IMG/VR virus record: IMGVR_UViG_3300028569_000031
Span: 1 to 64,000 of that record
DNA: 64,000 nucleotides
Direction: 5' to 3' (one strand)
Source of the DNA: a virus
Below the pieces are notes generated by a model that was given only the letters and a program-made list of their open reading frames with translations, made no database searches and had not been told where the DNA came from. The position numbers and the translations under genes are program-made. Position 1 is the first letter of the stretch, and the number at the start of each line of letters is the position of its first letter. Of this stretch, positions 1 through 6,726 are shown piece by piece.

Positions 1-182
1 ATTCCTATATCAATTGACTTTAAATTAAATTGTTTGCCTTGTGAATTTGTTAACCTGGTGAGGGTAATAATACCTGCTTTCATTATGTGGCCACTTAGTT
101 TTCCAAGTGGTGTATTCACATTTAAAACAGTGAAGTCGTTTGGTGGACCAATAGGTGGAACTGGTGGCATTGGTTTGAACAT
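1..182 (-). CDS. Partial hypothetical protein, cut by window edge
   Basis: An open frame starts at an ATG at 182 and runs leftward off the window without a stop, giving 60 residues of N-terminus. It opens with a proline-rich stretch (MFKPMPPVPPIGPP) followed by a beta-rich looking segment (DFTVLNVNTPLGKLSGH). No family recognised. It starts 9 bases downstream of the stop of the preceding gene, consistent with the same leftward transcript. Confidence 0.55.
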   Translation of the reverse strand, partial: MFKPMPPVPPIGPPNDFTVLNVNTPLGKLSGHIMKAGIITLTRLTNSQGKQFNLKSIDIG

Positions 183-191
183 GTTGATTCC

Positions 192-383
192 TTAGTTGTA
201 GATAAGTCTAAATTTATCTTTAGCTTGACTTACGATTTGTATAATCTCTTTCCAAGCAGGGTTTTGCGTATTGTAGGAAAGTTCCTTCCATTCGCCATCA
301 AGATAGATGGCAATTGTAACAAAACGTTCGGTTCCATTTCTTTTCATTTGGTTAAGAACACTGTAGTACTGCTTGTTTAGCAC
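192..383 (-). CDS. Small hypothetical protein (63 aa)
   Basis: Small protein with a mixed composition and no membrane segment; not recognised. The ATG at 383 overlaps the end of the upstream DUF7227-like gene by 32 bases. An internal ATG at 347 would remove the overlap and leave 51 residues. Neither start has a clear ribosome binding site, so the start is uncertain. It belongs to the leftward cluster of small early-type genes. Confidence 0.5.
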   Translation of the reverse strand: MLNKQYYSVLNQMKRNGTERFVTIAIYLDGEWKELSYNTQNPAWKEIIQIVSQAKDKFRLIYN

Positions 384-1065
384 GTATGCCGTGCGCTGGA
401 AATACTACCACAACAGTTCGGTCTGCTCTTGAGCAGAGTGGCTTTTTCCATCTACCTCCACAGGTTTGACATGTAATTTTAGATTTTGGTAAGGTTGCTG
501 GGCATTGAATAAAGGAAACTGCGTTGTGTATAAAAGCAGTTGGTAGTCCTTTTGGTTGTACAACTACGGTAGGCAGCCCTTCTTTGTAACGTTGTGCTGC
601 AACATCTAAAGATTCAGTGGATACGTTTACAACAAAACCTAATTCAATTGAATTAAAGATAATTTCTTTATTGATTGCGCCATTGATACCATCTAGATTA
701 TGGTGTGTATAAGTCCAGGCAGCAGATAAATGGGAAGTTGCCTTAGCTAACTTATAAAGATATTCCTGGTGAATAATATCTATAGCATCTGTCTCATGCC
801 ATAAATCACCAGCAATATTATGTCTGAATAGTTGGAAACGTGGTAACTTTTTAACTTTTTCAATAAATAAAACAGGTTCTAAGCCATGTGTACCTGCAGT
901 AACAGCGTCCCAATGCATTCGTGTGTAGTAACCTGCTTCTGCGTAACAGCCTCCTTCTTTACCTGCAAGTTTACAAGTAGATGGGCAAGATTCTCTTGAG
1001 GTAGTTGAAACAGCAATTCCACCTGTTTTTGAATTTTCAGATGGACAAGTTAATGAACTGTTCAT
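352..1065 (-). CDS. DUF7227-like / Gp37-Gp68-type phage protein
   Basis: 237 residues. The N-terminus has the pattern NSKTGGIAVSTTSRESCPSTC, with Cys27-x3-Cys31-x8-Cys40 followed by YAEAGYYTRMHWD. The C-terminus carries a second cysteine cluster (CPATL, CQTCGG, LCSRADRTVVVVFPAHG). I recognise this architecture from phage proteins annotated as DUF7227 or loosely as Gp37/Gp68-like; their activity is not established, and the cysteines suggest a metal site or iron-sulfur cluster. The start overlaps the upstream stop by 4 bases (ATGA), typical of translational coupling. Family assignment is from memory of the motif pattern and not from a search. Confidence 0.7.
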   Translation of the reverse strand: MNSSLTCPSENSKTGGIAVSTTSRESCPSTCKLAGKEGGCYAEAGYYTRMHWDAVTAGTHGLEPVLFIEKVKKLPRFQLFRHNIAGDLWHETDAIDIIHQEYLYKLAKATSHLSAAWTYTHHNLDGINGAINKEIIFNSIELGFVVNVSTESLDVAAQRYKEGLPTVVVQPKGLPTAFIHNAVSFIQCPATLPKSKITCQTCGGRWKKPLCSRADRTVVVVFPAHGIRAKQAVLQCS

Positions 1066-1295
1066 GAGTACAAAACTACATAAGGTAGGATTTCTTCAAT
1101 AGTATGTACATTGGATTCTTGTCTTTCGTTTGCATCAGACAGGTCAATATCAGAGAAGTCTTCTGTTTGATCTTCAACAACTTCAAATCCGTTTTCTTCA
1201 AGTTGATCTACAGCTTCATCCCAAGAATTGGCTGATAGATAAATCCAAGAAACTCTCAATGTTTGATCAGATACTAAGGCAACGTAGTTGTTCAT
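1062..1295 (-). CDS. Small acidic hypothetical protein
   Basis: 77 residues from the ATG at 1295, which overlaps the upstream stop in a TAATG arrangement; a longer 87-residue version from 1325 would overlap the upstream gene by 31 bases. The middle is strongly acidic (EENGFEVVEDQTEDFSDIDLSD). No known family recognised. Acidic small early phage proteins are often host-factor inhibitors or DNA mimics, but nothing specific supports that here. Confidence 0.55.
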   Translation of the reverse strand: MNNYVALVSDQTLRVSWIYLSANSWDEAVDQLEENGFEVVEDQTEDFSDIDLSDANERQESNVHTIEEILPYVVLYS

Positions 1296-1618
1296 TAGGA
1301 GTGAAGTGCTAAGTGCTGTTTCCATGCAGAGGAATGCATTTCATCTGCTGTTATACTTGGTTCGCTGTTAGTCATGTCGTCTGTTGGGTCATATTCAGTA
1401 ATGTATTCAAGTTCTTCAATTGCACTTAATATTTTTTCATCTGACCCGATTGGCAAATTGCAATCCATCATATGAAGTTTATCTTCTTCTTTAATAATAT
1501 TTCTCAATGCTTTTATAATTAAGTCAAGTTTTCTCATCGGATTCATTTTGAATGTATGAACTTTTCCGGTGATTGAAGTAAATTCTGTATCTTCAAAGTG
1601 AATTTCAGTTTGCCTCAT
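1295..1618 (-). CDS. Hypothetical protein (107 aa)
   Basis: Soluble, acidic at the C-terminal half, with a helical central section (MRKLDLIIKALRNIIKEEDK). Not recognised. It is sandwiched by overlapping starts and stops: ATGA with the upstream gene at 1615-1618 and TAATG with the downstream one at 1295, so all three genes are probably translated from one message. Confidence 0.6.
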   Translation of the reverse strand: MRQTEIHFEDTEFTSITGKVHTFKMNPMRKLDLIIKALRNIIKEEDKLHMMDCNLPIGSDEKILSAIEELEYITEYDPTDDMTNSEPSITADEMHSSAWKQHLALHS

Positions 1619-1809
1619 TGCTGTTCCTCTGTTGTGGTGTAGAATTTGCTCTGTGGACCATATTCAGAAAGGATTTTAGGGAAGGCAAGGAATATACGTT
1701 CTCTGTTCTCATTGTCCGCATAACGTATTGTTGTAGCTAACGATTGAAAAAAGCGCCCTCCATATCGGAGCATTGCTTCTGTTGTGGCGTGAACTTCAGT
1801 TGAATTCAT
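1615..1809 (-). CDS. Hypothetical protein (64 aa)
   Basis: Short soluble protein (MNSTEVHATTEAMLRYGG start). No family recognised. It is the first gene after a hairpin at 1873-1901, so it probably leads its own short transcription unit; the ATG follows the sequence CTCCTGCACC, without a purine-rich ribosome binding site. Confidence 0.5.
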   Translation of the reverse strand: MNSTEVHATTEAMLRYGGRFFQSLATTIRYADNENRERIFLAFPKILSEYGPQSKFYTTTEEQQ

Positions 1810-1872
1810 GGTGCAGGAGTGAAGGAACTAGAAAATTTTAAGGTCGTATCCAGGACCGGAGTGCTATTTTAA

Positions 1873-1901
1873 AACGTAGTCATGCAAAACACAACTACGT
1901 T
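1873..1901 (-). terminator. Hairpin, probable minus-strand terminator
   Basis: Inverted repeat AACGTAGT (1873-1880) and ACTACGTT (1894-1901) with a 13-base loop. On the minus strand it is followed by TTTTAAAA. It lies in the only sizeable gap of this part of the cluster (1810-1956), downstream of the gene ending at 1957. The stem is AT-rich and the T-run short, so termination strength is uncertain. Confidence 0.5.
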
Positions 1902-1956
1902 CACAAATTTTAAAGTAACCTAAAAGTTGTTATATTAACCAGATCAAGTAGTGCTG

Positions 1957-2160
1957 TCAACGGATTTGAGAGATTTTGTCTGATAATTTTGAAACTTCTT
2001 CTGCATTAAAATGTGCTTGAAGAGATTCAAGTAACTCGACATTTATATTTGTAGTAAGTTCTTCATGTTTACTTTTTAGTAATACCTCAAGAATGTCTAA
2101 TGCATTGATGATTGTTTTCCACTCTTTAAGGTGGACAATCATGTGTTTTCCTATTAACAT
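1957..2160 (-). CDS. Hypothetical protein (67 aa)
   Basis: Helical soluble protein; not recognised. The ATG at 2160 overlaps the last codons of the 40-residue GTG-start gene upstream. It is the last gene before the hairpin at 1873-1901. Confidence 0.55.
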   Translation of the reverse strand: MLIGKHMIVHLKEWKTIINALDILEVLLKSKHEELTTNINVELLESLQAHFNAEEVSKLSDKISQIR

Positions 2161-2276
2161 TGTGTTACCTCTGAATTGTTTGTGTTAGTTGCTCCAAATT
2201 CTTCTACTAATTCTTCTAATATCTCAGGGGCAATAAATGTTGCTGTTAGTTCATCAATGCAGGTTTGTTTGTTCAC
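2154..2276 (-). CDS. 40-aa GTG-start protein, shortened paralogue
   Basis: GTG at 2276 overlaps the upstream stop (GTGA) and the frame ends in TAA at 2154, overlapping the next ATG at 2160, so it fits the coupled arrangement of its neighbours. Its centre, FIAPEILEELVEEFGATN, closely matches the C-terminal tail of the gene at 2760-2966 (NIAPRILAEVIEEFGATK). It therefore looks like a remnant or minimal copy of that protein's C-terminal helix. Function unknown. Confidence 0.5.
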   Translation of the reverse strand: MNKQTCIDELTATFIAPEILEELVEEFGATNTNNSEVTQC

Positions 2277-2497
2277 TTAACTTCCTCATATTCAATAGAA
2301 TTAATACACCGACCAGAGGCATCACTAATTTGCTCTAAAAGATCATCGTGATCATCTGCATCCCATGATGTTTTGGTATATACTCTTTGCAGTTGACCTT
2401 GTAGCATTTCAGTGTCAATGTACTCACCAAATAATTGATCAAAGTCATGACAATTTTCAGTGAGATCAAATTCAATATCAGTGATTTGGAATTTCAT
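2273..2497 (-). CDS. Hypothetical protein (74 aa)
   Basis: Acidic soluble protein starting MKFQITDIEFDLTENCHDFDQ. No family recognised. ATGA overlap with the upstream gene (2494-2497) and GTGA overlap with the downstream one show it is part of a coupled series. Confidence 0.6.
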   Translation of the reverse strand: MKFQITDIEFDLTENCHDFDQLFGEYIDTEMLQGQLQRVYTKTSWDADDHDDLLEQISDASGRCINSIEYEEVK

Positions 2498-2763
2498 TTT
2501 GAGAGTTTCAGTTTGAGTGATTTAAGTGCTTGTTTACGTGCTACAATCTGACCCTTACACATACCCTTGGTTCGTTGAGAGTTGTAGAGAACATTATTCA
2601 TTTTGGGTAGTGAGACTTCAGTACCATCAGGAACTGAATTTAGCAGTCGATTGAGTAACCTTGTTCTATTAGAATTCTTTGATAGATCTAACTGAGTGTG
2701 AATGGGGATCTCTTCTGAAACACTATTCTCATAAGAGAATTTAACGTAAATGGTTTGTGTCAT
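2494..2763 (-). CDS. Basic hypothetical protein (89 aa)
   Basis: The protein starts MTQTIYVKFSYENSVSEEIP and ends in a lysine- and arginine-rich tail (ARKQALKSLKLKLSK). It contains NSVPDGTEVSLPKMNNVLYN in the middle. Not recognised. The charge would suit nucleic-acid binding, which is only a guess. Coupled to both neighbours by 4-base overlaps. Confidence 0.6.
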   Translation of the reverse strand: MTQTIYVKFSYENSVSEEIPIHTQLDLSKNSNRTRLLNRLLNSVPDGTEVSLPKMNNVLYNSQRTKGMCKGQIVARKQALKSLKLKLSK

Positions 2764-2966
2764 TTAGTTGCTCCAAATTCTTCTATTACTTCTGCTAATA
2801 TCCGAGGAGCAATATTGTCAACTTCAGCAACTAATTCTTCCATGGTGTAGTTTGCAAAATGTTCTTGAAGATCATTACAGGCATACGCCATAAGATCTGA
2901 AAGCTCCATATTTTCTACCAAAGCAGTAACATAAGCATCAACAAGTTGTTTTTTAGTGAATGTCAT
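2760..2966 (-). CDS. Small helical acidic protein (68 aa)
   Basis: I chose the ATG at 2966 (MTFTKKQLVDAY), 5 bases after the upstream stop; a start at 2993 would overlap the upstream gene. The sequence is predicted to be all-helical and acidic and ends NIAPRILAEVIEEFGATK, the motif repeated in the 40-residue protein at 2154-2276. The upstream gene has a similar opening (NKMTSTQQ), suggesting related starts. Function unknown. Confidence 0.55.
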   Translation of the reverse strand: MTFTKKQLVDAYVTALVENMELSDLMAYACNDLQEHFANYTMEELVAEVDNIAPRILAEVIEEFGATK

Positions 2967-2970
2967 TTTG

Positions 2971-3159
2971 TTAGGTAGAAAAAAATTTGGCAAAGTTGTC
3001 TACTACTATCTGGCACATCTTATCGTTTAATTCTTGATCATCACTATCAATGAGAGTGAGAAGATCCTGCTGAATTTGTTCTCTGGTTTGAAGTAAATGC
3101 CCTTCCAATAACTCAGCGCAGATTTGTTGAGTTGATGTCATTTTGTTGTGAAGTTCCAT
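2971..3159 (-). CDS. Small helical acidic protein (62 aa)
   Basis: Helical, glutamate- and glutamine-rich protein (CAELLEGHLLQTREQIQQ). It may start at 3159 or at an internal ATG at 3141 that shares the ACAAAATGAC context with the following gene. It resembles that gene in length, charge and opening, so the two may be distant duplicates. Function unknown. Confidence 0.5.
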   Translation of the reverse strand: MELHNKMTSTQQICAELLEGHLLQTREQIQQDLLTLIDSDDQELNDKMCQIVVDNFAKFFST

Positions 3160-3193
3160 TGTGATTAGATGTTTGGGTTAAGGTGGGTATATC

Positions 3194-3478
3194 TTAATAA
3201 ATATCGTTTGTACTTTCCTCAATTTCATCTTCTATAAGAGTCCATTCAAGTTTTTCTAAGTTTACATATTTTTCTATAACTGGAATTTGTTCAATTAAGC
3301 TCATTTGATTTAACGGTAACCATGCCGGTATATCCGATATATCTACATCGGTTGTACATAAACCTGGTTTGTATTCAGCTGGGGTGACCTGAGTTCTGTG
3401 TTGGACTAGAATCATGTTATCTATGTAAGCATAAATAACTGCTAGATCATTTTGAACGTGAATTTCTTGAATGTCCAT
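3194..3478 (-). CDS. Hypothetical protein (94 aa)
   Basis: Start taken at the ATG at 3478 (MDIQEIHVQNDLAVIYAY), which lies after the upstream stop at 3516; the longer frame would overlap DUF2958 by 56 bases. The N-terminal half looks like a small beta sheet (VIYAYIDNMILVQHRTQVTP), the rest is acidic. No family recognised. Confidence 0.55.
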   Translation of the reverse strand: MDIQEIHVQNDLAVIYAYIDNMILVQHRTQVTPAEYKPGLCTTDVDISDIPAWLPLNQMSLIEQIPVIEKYVNLEKLEWTLIEDEIEESTNDIY

Positions 3479-3515
3479 GGTGTGAGGTAAATTTGAATTG
3501 AGTACAGTTGTTAAT

Positions 3516-3815
3516 TTAATTTTGTAATAATTTACATAATGGAGTAGGTTCAAATGCAATGTCGCGTTCAACTTTTAATCCACCTGGACCTACTATGCTT
3601 TCTAGTTCACTTAAACTAAAGTAACCTAGTTCACGTTCAAAACCATCTACAAGACCGAAACATTCTTGAGTTTTTAGATTGATTTCAGTTACATACCAAG
3701 TCCAAGATGACCAGGGCGTAAATAATTTTAAGTATGCAATGGCATCATTACCCTTACCATCTTGTGCATATAAAGGAGGAATCTTTTTTGAGATTGTTTT
3801 AGTTAATAGTTTCAT
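3516..3815 (-). CDS. DUF2958 domain protein
   Basis: 99 residues covering the whole small domain. The family pattern is visible: MKLLTKTISKKIPPLYAQ at the N-terminus, FTPWSSWTWYVTE in the middle, GYFSLSELESIVGP and IERD/VERDIAFEPTPL-type ending. DUF2958 proteins occur widely in plasmids and phages and are usually found with anti-restriction or replication genes; their function is not known. It is separated by one base from the upstream gene at 3817, so they are probably co-translated. Confidence 0.85.
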   Translation of the reverse strand: MKLLTKTISKKIPPLYAQDGKGNDAIAYLKLFTPWSSWTWYVTEINLKTQECFGLVDGFERELGYFSLSELESIVGPGGLKVERDIAFEPTPLCKLLQN

Positions 3816-3816
3816 T

Positions 3817-4173
3817 TCAAATTAAACCAAGTAATGATAACCAGCTATCTGGATGGTCCGGTTCTAGTTCATCGTCTGCTGGAGTGAAGCAGACGCTATC
3901 AAAGACCCATTCTTCAATGTCTTCAAGGTTGGGGATGTCGTACCAACCTTCGAGGTCTCTCTTTTCCTCTTTGGTATAGTTGGCTCCTTTTGGAACCCAG
4001 TAGTAGCGGAGGACACCTTGTTTGCTTTTGTAGATGTCACCGGCTTTATTTCCACCTGGGGTTTCAATAGAACAGGTGGGTTCAACGTCGTATTGGGTAA
4101 GACCTTCTTCTTTTGAGACGGGATCGTAGTCGAGGATTTTAGCAATGATTTGTTGTTCTGGTAAGAGTGCCAT
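3817..4173 (-). CDS. Hypothetical acidic protein (118 aa)
   Basis: Soluble protein rich in tryptophan, tyrosine and acidic residues, with RYYWVPKGANYTKEEKRD and a very acidic C-terminus (TPADDELEPDHPD). No family recognised. Most of its coding region is also covered by another open frame (3864-4262) on the same strand. Confidence 0.6.
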   Translation of the reverse strand: MALLPEQQIIAKILDYDPVSKEEGLTQYDVEPTCSIETPGGNKAGDIYKSKQGVLRYYWVPKGANYTKEEKRDLEGWYDIPNLEDIEEWVFDSVCFTPADDELEPDHPDSWLSLLGLI

Positions 4174-4262
4174 AGGATTGGAAAAACGATTGTAAGTAAA
4201 GAGAAGATTAGAGCAATGATGATTGTAATTACATCATCATTATGATTCTGTTGTTTAATCAT
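3864..4262 (-). CDS. Possible overlapping membrane-anchored protein
   Basis: 132-residue frame overlapping the 3817-4173 gene by 310 bases on the same strand. The first 30 codons are in unshared DNA and encode a clear N-terminal membrane segment (VITIIIALIFSLLTIVFPIL). The remainder is lysine, proline and threonine rich and looks disordered. Its ATG overlaps the stop of the upstream small gene, as for other coupled genes here. It may be a genuine overprinted gene, or only the N-terminal part may matter. Confidence 0.4.
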   Translation of the reverse strand: MIKQQNHNDDVITIIIALIFSLLTIVFPILWHSYQNNKSLLKSSTTIPSQKKKVLPNTTLNPPVLLKPQVEIKPVTSTKANKVSSATTGFQKEPTIPKRKRETSKVGTTSPTLKTLKNGSLIASASLQQTMN

Positions 4263-4416
4263 AATTTGGTGGTGGAGGAAAGTTAGTAGTTGGAAACTTG
4301 TCTATGCCATCCCATTCATTCTGTTCTGATTCACGCATTGCTAACTCTTGTTCGTCTGCAATGTCTGCTAGTGCATCAAGCATGTCGGCAGTGTAAGGCT
4401 GATCAAATGAGTTCAT
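4255..4416 (-). CDS. Small acidic protein (53 aa)
   Basis: Starts MNSFDQPYTADMLDALADIA, is strongly acidic, and ends in PPPPNYD. The stop overlaps the ATG of the possible membrane protein at 4262. It fills what would otherwise be a gap between 4262 and 4428. Function unknown. Confidence 0.6.
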   Translation of the reverse strand: MNSFDQPYTADMLDALADIADEQELAMRESEQNEWDGIDKFPTTNFPPPPNYD

Positions 4417-4427
4417 TTGTACTGTAG

Positions 4428-4640
4428 TCAGGAGGATACAATGCTAAAGAAACCAACAGTATTACCGTTAATATCTTTTAATTTTAAAGAATCAGAAGCA
4501 AGAGAGAGGTGTTCTGGATGGCTACTTAATTTATCTGATAGCTCATCTAGAATTCGCGTTACTTCATTAGCTTGGTCTTGGTAGGTAATGCCGAAAGCAT
4601 CATTATCTACAGCGATAGAAATTTCTATGCAGTGATCCAT
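4428..4640 (-). CDS. Hypothetical protein (70 aa)
   Basis: Compact domain with an N-terminal strand (CIEISIAVDNDAFGITY), a helix (ANEVTRILDELSDKL) and a C-terminal hairpin (LKLKDINGNTVGFFSI). No family recognised. It sits between closely spaced genes of the same cluster. Confidence 0.55.
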   Translation of the reverse strand: MDHCIEISIAVDNDAFGITYQDQANEVTRILDELSDKLSSHPEHLSLASDSLKLKDINGNTVGFFSIVSS

Positions 4641-4649
4641 GGTTGTTTG

Positions 4650-4874
4650 TTATTGGGGCAAGGTTAAATTGGTAGGTCCTTCTAATACTTTTCTTGACAC
4701 ACAGAATTTAGAAGTACCGGTAATATGCTCAACAGTAATAATTCTGTTAAGCAAGACGTTGCAATACTTGTTGACGTTTTGATTTACTATATATTGAAGT
4801 CCATTAAACAAAACAAAAGCAATTGCAAAACCAGATACTATCAAAGATAGTTCTGAGTAGGGTTGACACTTCAT
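4650..4874 (-). CDS. Small single-pass membrane protein
   Basis: 74 residues with one membrane segment near the N-terminus (LSLIVSGFAIAFVLFNGLQY), then a positively charged soluble part with two cysteines. Not recognised. One of several one-helix proteins in this block, a pattern common among early phage proteins that alter the host envelope. Confidence 0.55.
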   Translation of the reverse strand: MKCQPYSELSLIVSGFAIAFVLFNGLQYIVNQNVNKYCNVLLNRIITVEHITGTSKFCVSRKVLEGPTNLTLPQ

Positions 4875-4897
4875 TTGAGTTATGCGGTGTGAATTTA

Positions 4898-5215
4898 TTA
4901 GAAAAATTCTGAATCATTACTAGTTAATATAAAGGCTAATTTAAACATTTCTGGTAATTCGTCGAGTTTAAGGTATCTTGTAGCAACAATACCTCCTGAT
5001 GCGCACGTATATTTTTGTTCTGAATTATTTTTCATTGTTTGCATTAACAGATAACTGGCTTTAGCTTTTAATTCAGATATAGAAGGAACTTTTAATACAT
5101 TATGTTCATCTACCCAAACCCAATCAAGGGTTGTCATAGCCAAATGAACTTTTTCAAAATTAAAGTTGTTGATGACATAATCCATCTTAGTGCTTTGCTC
5201 AACAGTGATTTCCAT
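4898..5215 (-). CDS. Conserved phage hypothetical protein (105 aa)
   Basis: Opens MEITVEQSTKMDYVINNFNF, then TLDWVWVDEHNVLKVPSISELK, a helix, and CASGGIVATRYLKLDELPEMFKLAFIL. I recognise this overall pattern (short N-terminal helix, W.W motif, glycine-rich C-terminal strands) from small phage proteins of unknown function. It is preceded by a terminator at 5245-5276, so it probably starts a new transcription unit. Confidence 0.6.
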   Translation of the reverse strand: MEITVEQSTKMDYVINNFNFEKVHLAMTTLDWVWVDEHNVLKVPSISELKAKASYLLMQTMKNNSEQKYTCASGGIVATRYLKLDELPEMFKLAFILTSNDSEFF

Positions 5216-5244
5216 TGTGTGTGGTTGTGGTGGGATAGGTTAAA

Positions 5245-5276
5245 AAAGGCATAGATTTATTAAGTCGTATGCCTTT
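5245..5276 (-). terminator. Rho-independent terminator, minus strand
   Basis: Inverted repeat AAAGGCATA (5245-5253) and TATGCCTTT (5268-5276), loop 14 bases, followed on the minus strand by a run of six T. It lies just downstream of the gene ending at 5318, so it should end that transcript. Confidence 0.8.
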
Positions 5277-5317
5277 ATGAGGATTTTTAGTCAACAGTTA
5301 ACGGTACCGATGTTGAA

Positions 5318-5551
5318 TCAAGACACCGCTAACGGCTTCCATGATAGATCAAGATCACGTTTTTGGCGATAACCCTGACCGATGAGAAGGTTGACGCTTT
5401 TGCGAATGACATCGATTGGTGCTTCAAACTTAATGTATTGAGAACGTTTCTCAAGAACGTTTACTCTTAACATTTCTGCGAAGTCACCACGGATGGTGAT
5501 TAAGTAACCGTCGTCATTCTTTTGATAGAGGAAAGAATAATCTTGGCGCAT
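5318..5551 (-). CDS. Hypothetical protein (77 aa)
   Basis: Soluble, mixed alpha/beta (DDGYLITIRGDFAEMLRV) with a basic C-terminus. No family recognised. It forms a single-gene unit: the leader element at 5576-5599 is upstream, the box TTTGCACC lies 8 to 20 bases before the ATG, and a terminator follows. Confidence 0.6.
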   Translation of the reverse strand: MRQDYSFLYQKNDDGYLITIRGDFAEMLRVNVLEKRSQYIKFEAPIDVIRKSVNLLIGQGYRQKRDLDLSWKPLAVS

Positions 5552-5575
5552 GATTTTTGGTGCAAAGGATTGGAA

Positions 5576-5643
5576 CGAAGCAAGTTTAAATACAAACTTG
5601 ATTCACAAAACAAAAAGATGTTTAAGCGAAGCAAGTTATTTGG
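5576..5643 (-). promoter_or_regulatory. Leader element, two copies
   Basis: On the minus strand the first copy reads AAGTTTGTATTTAAACTT followed by GCTTCG; the 18-base part is an inverted repeat. A second, degenerate copy with CTTGCTTCG is at 5627-5643. The same arrangement recurs before other leftward genes at 6971, 7956 and 8585. Probably a promoter or an RNA leader for the gene at 5318-5551. Confidence 0.55.
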
Positions 5644-5654
5644 TTTGATATTTA

Positions 5655-5900
5655 TTAAGAAGGGTTAACTGTTTTGGGTTGATCATCACTGCAGTATTTA
5701 GCAATTTCTTCTAGTACGGAAGGATCTACCAGATCGGTTAGATCACCATCATTTACATCTGGGGAGATTAGGTTAGCAAGTTTGCGTCTATTAGTTTTAA
5801 TAATTTGTTTGATGCTATCCTTCTGATTGTCGTTTAGTTTTGACCAGACGAGGAAAACGGATCCAGTGGTAATTAAGGAGGTTGAAAAGAAACGAAACAT
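5655..5900 (-). CDS. Small membrane-anchored protein (81 aa)
   Basis: An N-terminal hydrophobic helix (STSLITTGSVFLVWSKL) is followed by a basic helix (KQIIKTNRRKLANLI) and an acidic tail. No family recognised. The stop is 12 bases after a short run of purines in the leader of the next unit. Confidence 0.55.
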   Translation of the reverse strand: MFRFFSTSLITTGSVFLVWSKLNDNQKDSIKQIIKTNRRKLANLISPDVNDGDLTDLVDPSVLEEIAKYCSDDQPKTVNPS

Positions 5901-5968
5901 TTGAATGGTGAAGAGGAAGAAATTTATTTATATGGAAATATAAAGAAAACCTTAAGACCATTTAATAC

Positions 5969-6154
5969 TTATCTAGTTACGTTTATTCCGTTTAATGTCA
6001 TGTTTACACTATTTACCCATAGTTTTGCTGTCTTATATTCGTTACTAAATCTATTCAAATCATCTAAAGCTTCCAGTGCTCTAAGTCGAGCAGAGTTAGC
6101 CAATGCAATTCGATCAAGCAATGACAAATACAAGTTGCTTTCTGGACTAGACAT
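5969..6154 (-). CDS. Hypothetical helical protein (61 aa)
   Basis: Start taken at the ATG at 6154 (MSSPESNLYLSLLDRIALAN); a start at 6196 would add 14 residues and abut the terminator of the SSB gene. The sequence is predicted helical throughout (SARLRALEALDDLNRF). Not recognised. Confidence 0.5.
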   Translation of the reverse strand: MSSPESNLYLSLLDRIALANSARLRALEALDDLNRFSNEYKTAKLWVNSVNMTLNGINVTR

Positions 6155-6210
6155 TAGATAAATGCAATTGGATTTTAAAGTTAACGTGGTTCTCAAATGA
6201 GGACCACAGA

Positions 6211-6229
6211 AAAGGGATCCGTAGATCCC
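6211..6229 (-). terminator. Rho-independent terminator after ssb
   Basis: Inverted repeat GGGATC (6214-6219) and GATCCC (6224-6229) around a CGTA/TACG loop, followed on the minus strand by TTTTC. It sits 13 bases beyond the SSB stop, making ssb a separate transcript. Confidence 0.8.
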
Positions 6230-6242
6230 CTAAGTGTGACCG

Positions 6243-6653
6243 TCAAATAGAAGCCAGTAAGAGTTCGTCTTCCTGGAGGCTAAGTTGATCGCTAGTTGGT
6301 TTGTTAGTACCAGCTGCTTCTTCAGCTCTCTTGGCAGTACTGATTTTACCAAGGCGGATTGTAGTAATAGAAGTTACCACAATTTCCATACGGCTCAAGT
6401 ACTTACCTTCTTTATCTTGCCAAGTTGTATAACGCAGTCGGTAGGTTAAACCAACTGTGTCGCCTTGGTTGTATTTATCGGCGATATTCTTTCCTACACC
6501 GTTGTAAGCAGTGAGAGGAATAGCAGAATCGCCATCACGTGCATCAACTGGAGCAACACGGAATTGTGTTACATCTAGCTGATCATTTGGTTGACGGTAG
6601 TTGATTTCGGATACGATTGTACCGATCAAATTACCGTTGTTAGCAGAAGACAT
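6243..6653 (-). CDS. ssb: Single-stranded DNA-binding protein
   Basis: 136 residues. The OB-fold pattern is visible: an N-terminal strand (GNLIGTIVSEINYR), ending in VAPVDARDGDSAIPLTAYNGVGKNIAD (written here as adjoining parts), then YNQGDTVGLTYRLRYTTW and the closing strand KYLSRMEIVVTSI. The acidic C-terminal tail (QLSLQEDELLLASI) resembles the protein-interaction tail of bacterial SSB but lacks the DDDIPF end. It coats single-stranded DNA during phage replication and would work with the primase-helicase at 60081-62675. It has its own leader, shared with the gene at 7643-7900, and its own terminator. Confidence 0.85.
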   Translation of the reverse strand: MSSANNGNLIGTIVSEINYRQPNDQLDVTQFRVAPVDARDGDSAIPLTAYNGVGKNIADKYNQGDTVGLTYRLRYTTWQDKEGKYLSRMEIVVTSITTIRLGKISTAKRAEEAAGTNKPTSDQLSLQEDELLLASI

Positions 6654-6660
6654 GGTTGTT

Positions 6661-6713
6661 GTGCAAAGGAATAGTGCAGCATCCTGTCCCAGGCTGCAGT
6701 TGGGATAAACAGA
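6661..6713 (-). promoter_or_regulatory. 5' leader of ssb, shared with another gene
   Basis: The about 50 bases before the ssb ATG match the leader of the gene at 7643-7900: both contain CAGCCTGG, then GGATGCTG, then ATTCCTTTGCAC on the minus strand, at the same spacing. CAGC and GCTG can pair to form a small hairpin. No Shine-Dalgarno sequence is visible in either, so the conserved box probably has a regulatory role in translation. Confidence 0.55.
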
Positions 6714-6726
6714 TAACTTTTAATCG

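Noticed and set aside
5901-6161. Plus-strand frame of 86 codons
   Set aside because: It is antisense to the leftward gene at 5969-6154 and has no ribosome binding site; neighbours are all on the minus strand.
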